From contig MWCR01000001.1 in assembly GCA_002070095.1 (NCBI GenBank), forward strand, positions 186,001-250,000: 64,000 nucleotides of DNA. The letters run 5' to 3'. Source of the stretch: Parcubacteria group bacterium ADurb.Bin192. GTDB taxonomy: Bacteria; Patescibacteriota; Patescibacteriia; 2-12-FULL-60-25. Made by a program: the position numbers and the translations under genes. Shown in pieces: positions 40,902 through 47,992 of the stretch (positions are counted from its first letter, which is position 1; every line of letters starts with the position of its first letter). The notes beneath the pieces are model-generated. The model was not told where the DNA came from. It saw nothing but the letters and a program-made list of their open reading frames with translations, and searched no databases.

Positions 40902-41812
40902 AAATTGGCTGTTAATAAATATCTGATGGTTTGGGTGTAGGCGCCGGCCGGCGTGACCGGAGTGATGGAGATCTTGTACAACATGCCAATGCGGTCATTA
41001 TCAGCCGTGGTGGTTGAGATCTGAATGTCGCGCAAAGTGCTGGTGGCCGCGAAATCAAATCCCGTGCTGGTAGCTGTGTAACCGTAAACCTGCGCTCCGT
41101 ATTCTTCTGACCCCAAGGTGACGGATCCGTCGCTGACATTATTAATGTGGGCCGAGGGCGAAGCTCTTAAATAATCATCGGTCTGCACTCTTAAAGTATA
41201 ACCACTGGCGGCATTGGTGCTGATATTGGTTCTGACAATGGCGGTTTTGCCCAAATTGACGTCCAATTGACCAAAATCCGCGTTGTTATCCTCCATCCTG
41301 TAGACATAATCATCCCCTCCGGCCGGAGTGATTGAGATGGCTGACACCATGCCGTCCCATTTGTCGACAGTCAAAATCAACCCATTGATTTCAGTGATCC
41401 GTCCAACAATAAAATTTTGGCTAAAACCCAAGTTTTCCACCACTCCTATATATTGACCGACCGAAAAATTCGCCACAGAGCTGACCGTGACCGTGGTCGG
41501 GCTTTTGGAAAGCGCTGTATATGGTGTTTGCGTATCGTTTTCTTGCGCGCTGATGGAAAAAGATAGGGTTGGCTCAAAGAATTCGGTCTGCCGGTAGCCG
41601 GCTTGAACCGTATAATTGGTGCTGGTGGTATAACCGGTAGCCTGTTCACCTAATGTGTCGTACAATAAAAAATTAGTGGAAGTACTGTTATCAGTCCCCC
41701 CGCTATTGATGGAATCAAAAGGGATTTCAAAATTCGTACTGGTCATGGCCGCGGACACAGTACTGGAGAATATTAAAAAACCCGCGATGAATGCGCACAA
41801 GTAAAAGCGCAT
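40898..41812 (-). CDS. Secreted beta protein with TSTN repeats and WxL-like C-terminus
   Basis: 304 residues. Signal peptide ending in STVSAA. The N-terminus has the TSTNFEIPFDSI, STSTNFLLYDTLGE and TSTNYTVQAGYRQ repeat also seen at the start of the 15920 product. The C-terminal domain is homologous to that of 39631 (ISTNAASGYTLRVQTDDY, NNVSDGSVTLGSEEYGAQVYG, ITPVTPAGAYTQTIRYLLTA). The extended -10 lies 10 bases before the ATG, so the leader is a few bases at most. Confidence 0.65.
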   Translation of the reverse strand: MRFYLCAFIAGFLIFSSTVSAAMTSTNFEIPFDSINSGGTDNSTSTNFLLYDTLGEQATGYTTSTNYTVQAGYRQTEFFEPTLSFSISAQENDTQTPYTALSKSPTTVTVSSVANFSVGQYIGVVENLGFSQNFIVGRITEINGLILTVDKWDGMVSAISITPAGGDDYVYRMEDNNADFGQLDVNLGKTAIVRTNISTNAASGYTLRVQTDDYLRASPSAHINNVSDGSVTLGSEEYGAQVYGYTATSTGFDFAATSTLRDIQISTTTADNDRIGMLYKISITPVTPAGAYTQTIRYLLTANF

Positions 41813-41822
41813 AGGTAATGCA

Positions 41823-41831
41823 AGTATAGCA
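41823..41831 (-). promoter_or_regulatory. Extended -10 of the 40898 gene
   Basis: Minus-strand TGCTATACT. Confidence 0.5.
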
Positions 41832-42226
41832 TAATTTTGGGCCTTTAGGAAGTGTGTGGGTAACTCTTACTAATTAACGTACCTAGCGTCCTTTCACGTA
41901 TCCCGATACTACGATCGGGATCCCAATCGAGCATATATTTTTTGCGAGTGTCGGGACATAACGTCCCAATCGTCGCTCGTCCCGCGTCCCACGTCAGGAA
42001 CATTCCACGGCTTCGGGCTTTCCCTCTCTTGGGTAAGAGAGGGTTAGGGTGAGTTATGCTTAGTTATGCTTAGTGTCCCTCATAATCCCGCTTTCGTCAT
42101 CCTGAACTTGCCATGCCCCTCGAATCCTTGTTAAGGGCGAGGTTTAGGCGTGTTGAAAGCAGTATTTTGGCTAATTTAAGCTAAATTAATTGAATTGATG
42201 TATAAGTTTGACATATTTATCAACAG
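41832..42226. repeat. Gene-free repeat mosaic before the parS array
   Basis: Contains CCTAGCGTCCTTTCACGTA, the palindromic element 41901-41956, the CGTCGCTCGTCCCGCGTCC block and the CCCTCTCTT/AAGAGAGGG hairpin (42022-42043). The same blocks, in the same order, lie at 23550-23755. No gene seen. Confidence 0.6.
41901..41956 (+). repeat. Palindromic element TCCCGAYACT, copy 1
   Basis: Terminal inverted repeats TCCCGATACT and AGTGTCGGGA enclose CGATCGGGATCCC and TTTTTTGCG. About 56 bp. Confidence 0.7.
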
Positions 42227-42938
42227 TGTTTCACGTGAAACGTTTGCTAGCAACTATTCTTTTTAACTAAGTTTTTTGATCTAAGTGTTTCACGTGAAAC
42301 ACTTAGGATTGGGATTTGTTCCGGTTTGATCATGAGAATTGTTTCACGTGAAACAAAGCCATGTTTTGCATATTTGTCGTTTAGCACAATTAATGTTTCA
42401 CGTGAAACATTAATTTAAAGACAATTTATTTATAGAATTTCTCTTTCTGTGAATATTTTGTTTGCTTAGACAGTTATGCTGTCAACGTTTCACGTGAAAC
42501 ACTTACAATTTATTGTTTGCTCTGACTCGTTTAATTGTTTCACGTGAAACAATGCCGGGACAAATTATTTCTTGTATTCTCAAAACAGGCCTGTGTTTCA
42601 CGTGAAACACTTTATAAGTTGTAAATATTCTTTAAAATAATACTTTATTCATTATTTGTTTTGTAATTCTGTTTGAAATCATTAATTTAAAAACGTTTCA
42701 CGTGAAACATATCTTCAATAAGTCGTAATAAGAATGATACACTTCATTAAGTGTTTCACGTGAAACACTTAATGAAGAAAATAATAGATAATTTTTATCT
42801 GAATGAAGTAATTAAATATATTGATTGATAAATGATCGTTGGACTTTTTCTGTTGCTTAGTTAAACGTTTCACGTGAAACATTTATTATTAATTTCAAAA
42901 TGCTAATATTATTTAGACCGAGTGTTTCACGTGAAACA
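42227..42938. repeat. Array of 11 parS-like centromere sites
   Basis: The 14-bp palindrome GTTTCACGTGAAAC occurs 11 times, each exact, starting at 42228, 42287, 42341, 42395, 42487, 42537, 42595, 42695, 42753, 42867 and 42924. It is the core of the conserved chromosomal parS (TGTTCCACGTGAAACA) bound by ParB. Several sites extend further as palindromes: 36 bp at 42753, 28 bp at 42395, 26 bp at 42287, 22 bp at 42924. Steps are mostly 50-59 bp or 92-114 bp. Spacers are AT-rich and unrelated. No parA or parB lies in the window. Confidence 0.92.
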
Positions 42939-43092
42939 CTCTTGTATAATTTATTGATCTTGAATCTATATTGGTCTGTCTAAATCGCTAGAAGTTGTCG
43001 GTTACAAATCTATAGTGTAGGTGTGTCATATGGATTCAGGGGATTAATAGTTGGTTTGTCCCGTAAAATTGATAAATCAATCACGGGGCATC

Positions 43093-43125
43093 AAAAAAGC
43101 CGGCTCTTTCGAGCGGCTTTTTTGA
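43093..43125 (-). terminator. Terminator of tRNA-Ala(CGC)
   Basis: Minus-strand AAAAAAGCCGCTC and GAGCCGGCTTTTTT pair around a GAAA loop with one bulge, ending in TTTTTT directly after CCA. Confidence 0.75.
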
Positions 43126-43202
43126 TGGTGGACCGAGGGGGATTCGAACCCCCGACCTCTGCAATGCGAATGCAGCGCTCTAGCCAACTGAGCTACCGGC
43201 CC
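43126..43202 (-). tRNA. tRNA-Ala (anticodon CGC)
   Basis: Acceptor GGGCCGG/TCGGTCC with the G3-U70 pair that marks tRNA-Ala, anticodon loop TTCGCAT with CGC, T arm GGTTCGAATCC, encoded CCA. Confidence 0.94.
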
Positions 43203-43272
43203 AAATTAAATTTTCAATTATGAATTTTCAAATATTCAATGATGAATTATTGAATATTATATTGTGGAGGTC

Positions 43273-43347
43273 TGGTGTTCCCGGGTGGAATCGAACCACC
43301 AACTAGGGCTTAGGAGTCCCTCGTTATATCCATTTAACTACAGGAAC
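43273..43347 (-). tRNA. tRNA-Arg (anticodon CCT)
   Basis: Acceptor GTTCCTG/CGGGAAC, anticodon loop CTCCTAA with CCT, T arm GGTTCGATTCC, encoded CCA. The last anticodon-stem pair is A-G. About 70 bases upstream of tRNA-Ala, perhaps one transcript. Confidence 0.9.
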
Positions 43348-43402
43348 AAATGAGTCGTAAAATATTTAATGGCAATCATTACCAGCTTATTTAAGCCAAT
43401 TT

Positions 43403-43431
43403 ATGATATCTTGAAATATATTTAGCGTCAA
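43403..43431 (-). promoter_or_regulatory. Promoter of the tRNA-Arg/tRNA-Ala pair
   Basis: Minus-strand TTGACG, 17 bases, TATCAT. Confidence 0.7.
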
Positions 43432-43454
43432 TGCGTGTTAAGAGGCGGTATTTA

Positions 43455-43483
43455 TTGACACTTCTTTAAAAACAGCTTATTAT
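43455..43483 (+). promoter_or_regulatory. rpsT promoter
   Basis: TTGACA, 17 bases, TATTAT. The transcript start would lie only 5-8 bases before ATG 43498. Confidence 0.75.
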
Positions 43484-43497
43484 TGTGTCTATCATAT

Positions 43498-43764
43498 ATG
43501 CCAAACAAGAAATCAGCCATTAAGGAGTTGCGCAAAGCCAAAAAAAGAAGCGTTCACAATGCCCGCGTGAAGACCAATTTTAAAGCTTTGTTTTCCAAGG
43601 CTAAAGATCATGCTGATAAGGGCGAGATGGAGGAGGCTAAGAAAATAGCGGTGGCTTTTCAAACAGCGGCTGATAAAGCGGCCAAAGTCAATGTTATTTC
43701 AAAAAATAAAGCCAATCGTAAAAAATCAACTTTAATGAAAATGTTGTCGGCAAAAAAAGCCTAA
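43498..43764 (+). CDS. rpsT: 30S ribosomal protein S20
   Basis: 88 residues from ATG 43498 (MPNKKSAIKELRKAKKRS); upstream in-frame codons precede the likely transcript start. Helical and basic, as expected for S20, which binds the 16S rRNA body: KTNFKALFSKAKDHADKGE and ISKNKANRKKSTLMKML. No SD and a very short leader. Confidence 0.95.
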   Translation: MPNKKSAIKELRKAKKRSVHNARVKTNFKALFSKAKDHADKGEMEEAKKIAVAFQTAADKAAKVNVISKNKANRKKSTLMKMLSAKKA

Positions 43765-43796
43765 AAAAATCCTCGGTTTAAACCGAGGATTTTTTA
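43763..43796. terminator. Bidirectional terminator between rpsT and holA
   Basis: AAAAAATCCTCGG and CCGAGGATTTTTT form a long stem with runs of A and T on either side, serving both convergent genes. Confidence 0.85.
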
Positions 43797-44624
43797 TATC
43801 AAAGGAACAATTTCTTTACCGCCGGCCAATGAACTGCGCGTGGCGTATAAACAGCGGAGAAAATTAATGGTTTTGAAATCGGGATTTTGAAAATCAGTGT
43901 TTAGCAATTTTTTTTGGACATAAGGATGCACGCCTTGTGCTTGTCCGTGTTTTACTTTGTGCCAGTTTAGAGCTTGTGAAATCAGCAGAGGTAATATTTC
44001 TTGTGCATCCATGCCCATCAAACCGGTTTGGACTTGGTTTTTTTGTTGCAATAGATTATCAACTGTATTAAACAGATTGCTTTGTGAGTCGGGCAGGGTT
44101 TGGTCCGGCAGAAGTCCGGAGACTGAAATCATTTGAACGGCTGTGTTTATGGCCCAAAGATCATTAGGGTATAAAGCGATCAGCCGGTCGGCCAATTCAG
44201 CTTTAAGCTCGTTTTGCCGGCAGATGGCCACAACGGCTTGGCGTAAATCCGAAGCTGACAATTTTTGATATTCGTAAACAAAAGTTTTTTCTTTGGAAAA
44301 GTGCTCCATTATTTTGGCGGGCGGCAGTTTGTCTTCTTCGGTCAGAACAATGTTTTGATCCGCGTCTTTTAAAACAGCCTGATTTAATTTTTTGGTTTGC
44401 GCGGGTGTTAGACCGGTCAGCAAATTTTCGTACTTGAGCAGTTTTTTGGAAGCGAACAGGTCCATATTGCCCAACCTTCCAAGTACGTCCTGTAGAGTGG
44501 ATTGATGCTCCAAACGTTCAATTGAACGGCCGCTCGGGTCATGTTTTTGTTGGTAGGCGTCAATTAGTTCCCGGACTTTTTGTCTGGCTAAAAAACTTTC
44601 CGGTCCGGCGCAAATAATCAGCAT
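43794..44624 (-). CDS. holA: DNA polymerase III delta subunit
   Basis: 276 residues, shorter than the ~330-340 of E. coli. Begins MLIICAGPESFLARQKVREL like the nucleotide-binding-like domain of delta, with LGNMDLFASKKLLKYENLL and FVYEYQKLSASDLRQAVVAIC, followed by the helical collar (LISQALNWHKVKHGQAQG, HPYVQKKLL). Delta opens the sliding clamp within the loader. It lies beside rpsT as in many bacteria. Confidence 0.85.
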   Translation of the reverse strand: MLIICAGPESFLARQKVRELIDAYQQKHDPSGRSIERLEHQSTLQDVLGRLGNMDLFASKKLLKYENLLTGLTPAQTKKLNQAVLKDADQNIVLTEEDKLPPAKIMEHFSKEKTFVYEYQKLSASDLRQAVVAICRQNELKAELADRLIALYPNDLWAINTAVQMISVSGLLPDQTLPDSQSNLFNTVDNLLQQKNQVQTGLMGMDAQEILPLLISQALNWHKVKHGQAQGVHPYVQKKLLNTDFQNPDFKTINFLRCLYATRSSLAGGKEIVPLI

Positions 44625-44761
44625 ATTAGAATGCTAACTCTATATCCTTTGGAAGGGAAGCGGGTCTGAAATCGAACCGTTGACAAGCTTGGAATATACT
44701 GTATGTTTACAAAAAACTCTTTCGAAGAATTAAAAAACGAGCCGGCCGGCTCGTTTTTGAT
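44625..44761. other. Spacer with possible short plus-strand transcript
   Basis: TTGACA (44680-44685), 16 bases, TATGTT and a hairpin at 44732-44758 could give a plus-strand RNA of about 45 bases. The hairpin also serves polA. Weak evidence. Confidence 0.2.
44732..44758 (-). terminator. polA terminator
   Basis: AAAACGAGCCGG palindrome with TTTTT on either strand, just past the polA stop. Confidence 0.75.
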
Positions 44762-47437
44762 TTATTTGACAGGCGACATTTCTTCCCAGTTCTGACCGTA
44801 TTTGGCGTCCACGATAATCGGGCAGCCGATTTTTTCTATGTTTTGCATGATGTCTACGATTTGCGAAGCAACTTTGACTACCTGCTTTTCAGGTAACTCA
44901 AAGACCAATTCATCATGCACCTGCAGGAGCAGGCTGGTCTCTTTTGAAATTTTTGGCAGTTCGCGCGCCACTTTAATCATGGCCAGTTTAATCAAATCAG
45001 CTTCCGTGCCTTGGATGGGCATGTTGATGGCCATGCGTTCGGCCTGGGCGCGAACTTGAGGCAGAGGTGAATTGATTTCGGGTAAAGAACGCTTGCGTCC
45101 AAATAAAGTTTCCACATAACCGCGTTCCGAGGCCAGGGCTTTGCTTAGTTCCATCCACTCTTTGATGCCCGAAAAAACTTCAAAATATTTATTAATGAAT
45201 TGCTTGGCCTCTTCAAACTTAATGCCGGCCGTGCGCGCCAAGCCTTGAGGCTCTTGCCCGAAAATTAAGCCAAAGTTAATAGCCTTGGCAATACGTCTTT
45301 GATCCTTGGTGACCTCGTCCAATTTTAAATCCCAAATTTTAGCCGCCGTGGAAGTATGAATGTCTTCATTGTTTTCAAAAGCCAGCAACATGTTTTTATC
45401 TTTGGCCAAAGCCGCGGCAATGCGCAATTCTATTTGCGAATAATCACAGGCCAGCAGTGCGTAACCCGGTTTGGTAATAAAAGCCCGGCGCACCCGGCGT
45501 CCGATTTCGGTTCTGATGGGAATGTTCTGTAAATTGGGATCCGAAGAAGACAAACGCCCCGTGGCCGTGACCACTTGATTAAAGGTGGTGTGTACTCGCC
45601 CCAGACTATCCACTTGTTGAGGCAAAGCATCCACATAGGTGGACAGAAGTTTGGATAACTCGCGGTATTGTTCTATCAGCTCGATAATGGGATGAGTGCC
45701 GTCAAGTTTTTCCAGTTCAGAGGCTGCGGTCGAGAGGCCGGTTTTCCCGCGCTTGATGCCTTTGTCCGAAATCTTTAAAACATCAAATAAAATATGAGAG
45801 AGTTGTTTGGGCGACAGGGGATTGAAAATCTCGCCGGCCAGATCATGCATGGTTTTTTCCAAAGCCTGTTTTTCTTTGGTCAGCTCTCGCGACAGTTTTT
45901 TGAGATAGGGTACATCGATTAAGATGCCCGATTTTTCCATGTTGGCCAGGATGGGGATCAACGGCATTTCCATGGTTTCAAAAATCGGCCATAAATTTTC
46001 CTTTTTAAGTTTTTTCTGTAATACGGTCTCCAGTTTTCTGACAGCGTTCAACTCTTGTTCGGGTTTGTCTTCGCGGATTATGGTTTGCAGATACAAAGCT
46101 GACAGGGTTTTTAGCTCATGACTGCGTTCGCCGGCTGTCAACAAGTAAGAGGCGATTTCCGTATCAAAAGACAGTCCTTGGATTGTGATGCCATAACCGT
46201 CCGCCCAATGGAAAATATTTTTAACCGCATGGCCGGTTTTGGCTATTTTTGGGTTTTCCAAAAGCGTCTTCAGTTCTGATAAGCCTTGATCGCGCAAAGC
46301 CGGATCTGAGATTGAAAAGGTTAGCCGTCCGGTTCCCAGCAACAGAGCGGCCGGTTGTTCAAAAAAAGAAGTCTGCACGGCCGGCGGTATGTAGAGGTAA
46401 AGTTTAGCTTCAGAACCAACTTTTTTTAGAGCCTCCGCCAGTTCTCCGGGTGTATTTAAAATTAAAGTTGTAGTTTTTTGCACAGCCGGTTCTCTCTTGG
46501 TTTTGGCGGCTTTTGTCCCGCCGGTTTCATCATTGTTTTGATTGGCGGAAGAACGGCCGAATAAGCGGTTGATCAAGGATTTAAAACCCAGTTCAGAAAA
46601 CAGTTTTAATACCGCGGATTGTTCCACGGGCCGTCGGATTAATTGTTGGCGGCTGACTGGCAACGGCACGTCGGTTTTAATGGTGACCAGGTGCAACATT
46701 TCTTTGGCGGTTGCTTCTCCTTTGATGAGTTTGTCGCGCACGCCCGGGGCCAAACCTGATTCAGGGTTGTGAGCGGCTTTAAAAATTTGTTTCAAGTTAT
46801 CAAATTTAACCAACAAATCAGTGGCGGTTTTTTCGCCGATGCCTTGGATGCCGGGCAGATTGTCTGATGGATCACCGCGCATAGCCTTGTAATCGGCTAT
46901 CTGGTCGGGTCTTAAGCCGGTTATTTGTACCAGTGTTTCCGGGGTGTAAAGGATGGTTTCGGACACGCCTTTTTTGAAAGCTATAACAGAAATGTTGTCA
47001 GAGATCAGTTGCCAGGCGTCTTTATCACCGGTCAAAATCATGACTTGATAGCCCTGCTGTTCGAGCTTAACGGCCAGCGTGCCCAAGAGGTCGTCCGCTT
47101 CATAGCCGTCCAAGCTGATATTGGTTCCGCCCAAAACTTCAACCGCTTGTTCGGCTCGCGGGATTTGATGGTAAAATTCATCGGGTTGTTTTTCTCGATG
47201 TCCTTTATAGTCGAACCGCGCTTCATGCCTAAAGGTGGGCGCGGCCGTGTCCCAGCAGACGCTCAAAATATCAGGTCTTTGCTGGTTCAAAATATTAATT
47301 AAAACAGAGGTGAAGCCATAGACGGCGTTGACCAATTCGCCTTGGCTGTTGGTCATGGGCGGCAAGGCGTGCCAAGCCCGGTGAATCAGGGCATTGGCGT
47401 CAATCAGCAGAGCCTTGGGGCGTGAGGGGGTGTTCAT
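44762..47437 (-). CDS. polA: DNA polymerase I
   Basis: 891 residues. The 5'-3' exonuclease domain (about 1-290) shows LLIDANALIHRAWHALPPM, SLDGYEADDLLGTLA, ILTGDKDAWQLI and IQGIGEKTATDLL. The middle domain has the fold of the 3'-5' exonuclease but lacks the Asp-x-Glu pair (LYLYIPPAVQ in its place), so proofreading is probably lost. The polymerase domain has ACDYSQIELRIAA (motif A), RRIAKAINFGLIFGQ (motif B) and LLQVHDELVFE (motif C). Fills gaps and removes RNA primers. TATAAT lies 5 bases before ATG 47437: a leaderless mRNA is likely. Confidence 0.97.
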   Translation of the reverse strand: MNTPSRPKALLIDANALIHRAWHALPPMTNSQGELVNAVYGFTSVLINILNQQRPDILSVCWDTAAPTFRHEARFDYKGHREKQPDEFYHQIPRAEQAVEVLGGTNISLDGYEADDLLGTLAVKLEQQGYQVMILTGDKDAWQLISDNISVIAFKKGVSETILYTPETLVQITGLRPDQIADYKAMRGDPSDNLPGIQGIGEKTATDLLVKFDNLKQIFKAAHNPESGLAPGVRDKLIKGEATAKEMLHLVTIKTDVPLPVSRQQLIRRPVEQSAVLKLFSELGFKSLINRLFGRSSANQNNDETGGTKAAKTKREPAVQKTTTLILNTPGELAEALKKVGSEAKLYLYIPPAVQTSFFEQPAALLLGTGRLTFSISDPALRDQGLSELKTLLENPKIAKTGHAVKNIFHWADGYGITIQGLSFDTEIASYLLTAGERSHELKTLSALYLQTIIREDKPEQELNAVRKLETVLQKKLKKENLWPIFETMEMPLIPILANMEKSGILIDVPYLKKLSRELTKEKQALEKTMHDLAGEIFNPLSPKQLSHILFDVLKISDKGIKRGKTGLSTAASELEKLDGTHPIIELIEQYRELSKLLSTYVDALPQQVDSLGRVHTTFNQVVTATGRLSSSDPNLQNIPIRTEIGRRVRRAFITKPGYALLACDYSQIELRIAAALAKDKNMLLAFENNEDIHTSTAAKIWDLKLDEVTKDQRRIAKAINFGLIFGQEPQGLARTAGIKFEEAKQFINKYFEVFSGIKEWMELSKALASERGYVETLFGRKRSLPEINSPLPQVRAQAERMAINMPIQGTEADLIKLAMIKVARELPKISKETSLLLQVHDELVFELPEKQVVKVASQIVDIMQNIEKIGCPIIVDAKYGQNWEEMSPVK

Positions 47438-47442
47438 ACTAC

Positions 47443-47448
47443 ATTATA
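47443..47448 (-). promoter_or_regulatory. -10 of polA, leaderless
   Basis: Minus-strand TATAAT five bases from the ATG. No clear -35. Confidence 0.5.
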
Positions 47449-47908
47449 TATATACCACCATAGGGGAAATCACAATAACGTACAACGTACAACGTACAAC
47501 GGTACGGCGTTCGCGAACGCGCGTGTCAACGTACAACGTGCATCTCACGTCCATCACGTATCCCGATACTACGATCGGGATCCCGACCAAGCGTATAATT
47601 TTTTGCGAGTGTCGGGACATCACGTACTTAGCGTCTTAACTCAACCTCGCCTACGACCCTCTCTCCCTCTCTTGGGTAAGAGAGGGCTGGGGTGAGTTAG
47701 GCTTATACTTACTTAACGTCATGCAGGGTGTCGTTAGTATTAGATTATCAGTTCAACACCACCCCTAACCCCTCCTCACCTGAGGAGGGGAATTGAGCCC
47801 TGACGTAGGATGAGCGACGTAGGACGTGAGGTAAGTTTGTTACATGTTTTGTGACGTAGGACGAGCGACGTGCGACGTTATGGACGCCAGGTACGTTATC
47901 CGGTCCCA
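47449..47908. repeat. Gene-free repeat mosaic upstream of the ABC exporter
   Basis: Holds four ACGTACAACGT units (47475-47540), the palindromic element 47561-47617, the CCCTCTCTT/AAGAGAGGG hairpin (47665-47686), the perfect hairpin CCCCTCCTCA/TGAGGAGGGG (47769-47790) and GACGTAGGACGAGCGACGT repeats. No gene seen. Confidence 0.6.
47561..47617 (+). repeat. Palindromic element TCCCGAYACT, copy 2
   Basis: Same ends and inner words as copy 1 at 41901; 57 bp. Confidence 0.7.
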
Positions 47909-47937
47909 TTGACGCGCATCAATATTTTTGCTAATTT
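47909..47937 (+). promoter_or_regulatory. Promoter of the ABC exporter gene
   Basis: TTGACG, 17 bases, TAATTT. Confidence 0.65.
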
Positions 47938-47992
47938 AACCTGTCCCTTGGCATGGCGCCCGGGGATGTACTTCGAAAAAATGAGGCGGTCC

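Noticed and set aside
42227-42938. CRISPR array
   Set aside because: The repeated unit is a 14-bp perfect palindrome with uneven spacers of 36-100 bp and no cas genes nearby; it matches parS, not a CRISPR repeat.
44650-44700. tRNA-like remnant (ATCGAACCGTTGAC words)
   Set aside because: Only the T-loop words are present; no paired T stem, acceptor or anticodon arm can be drawn.
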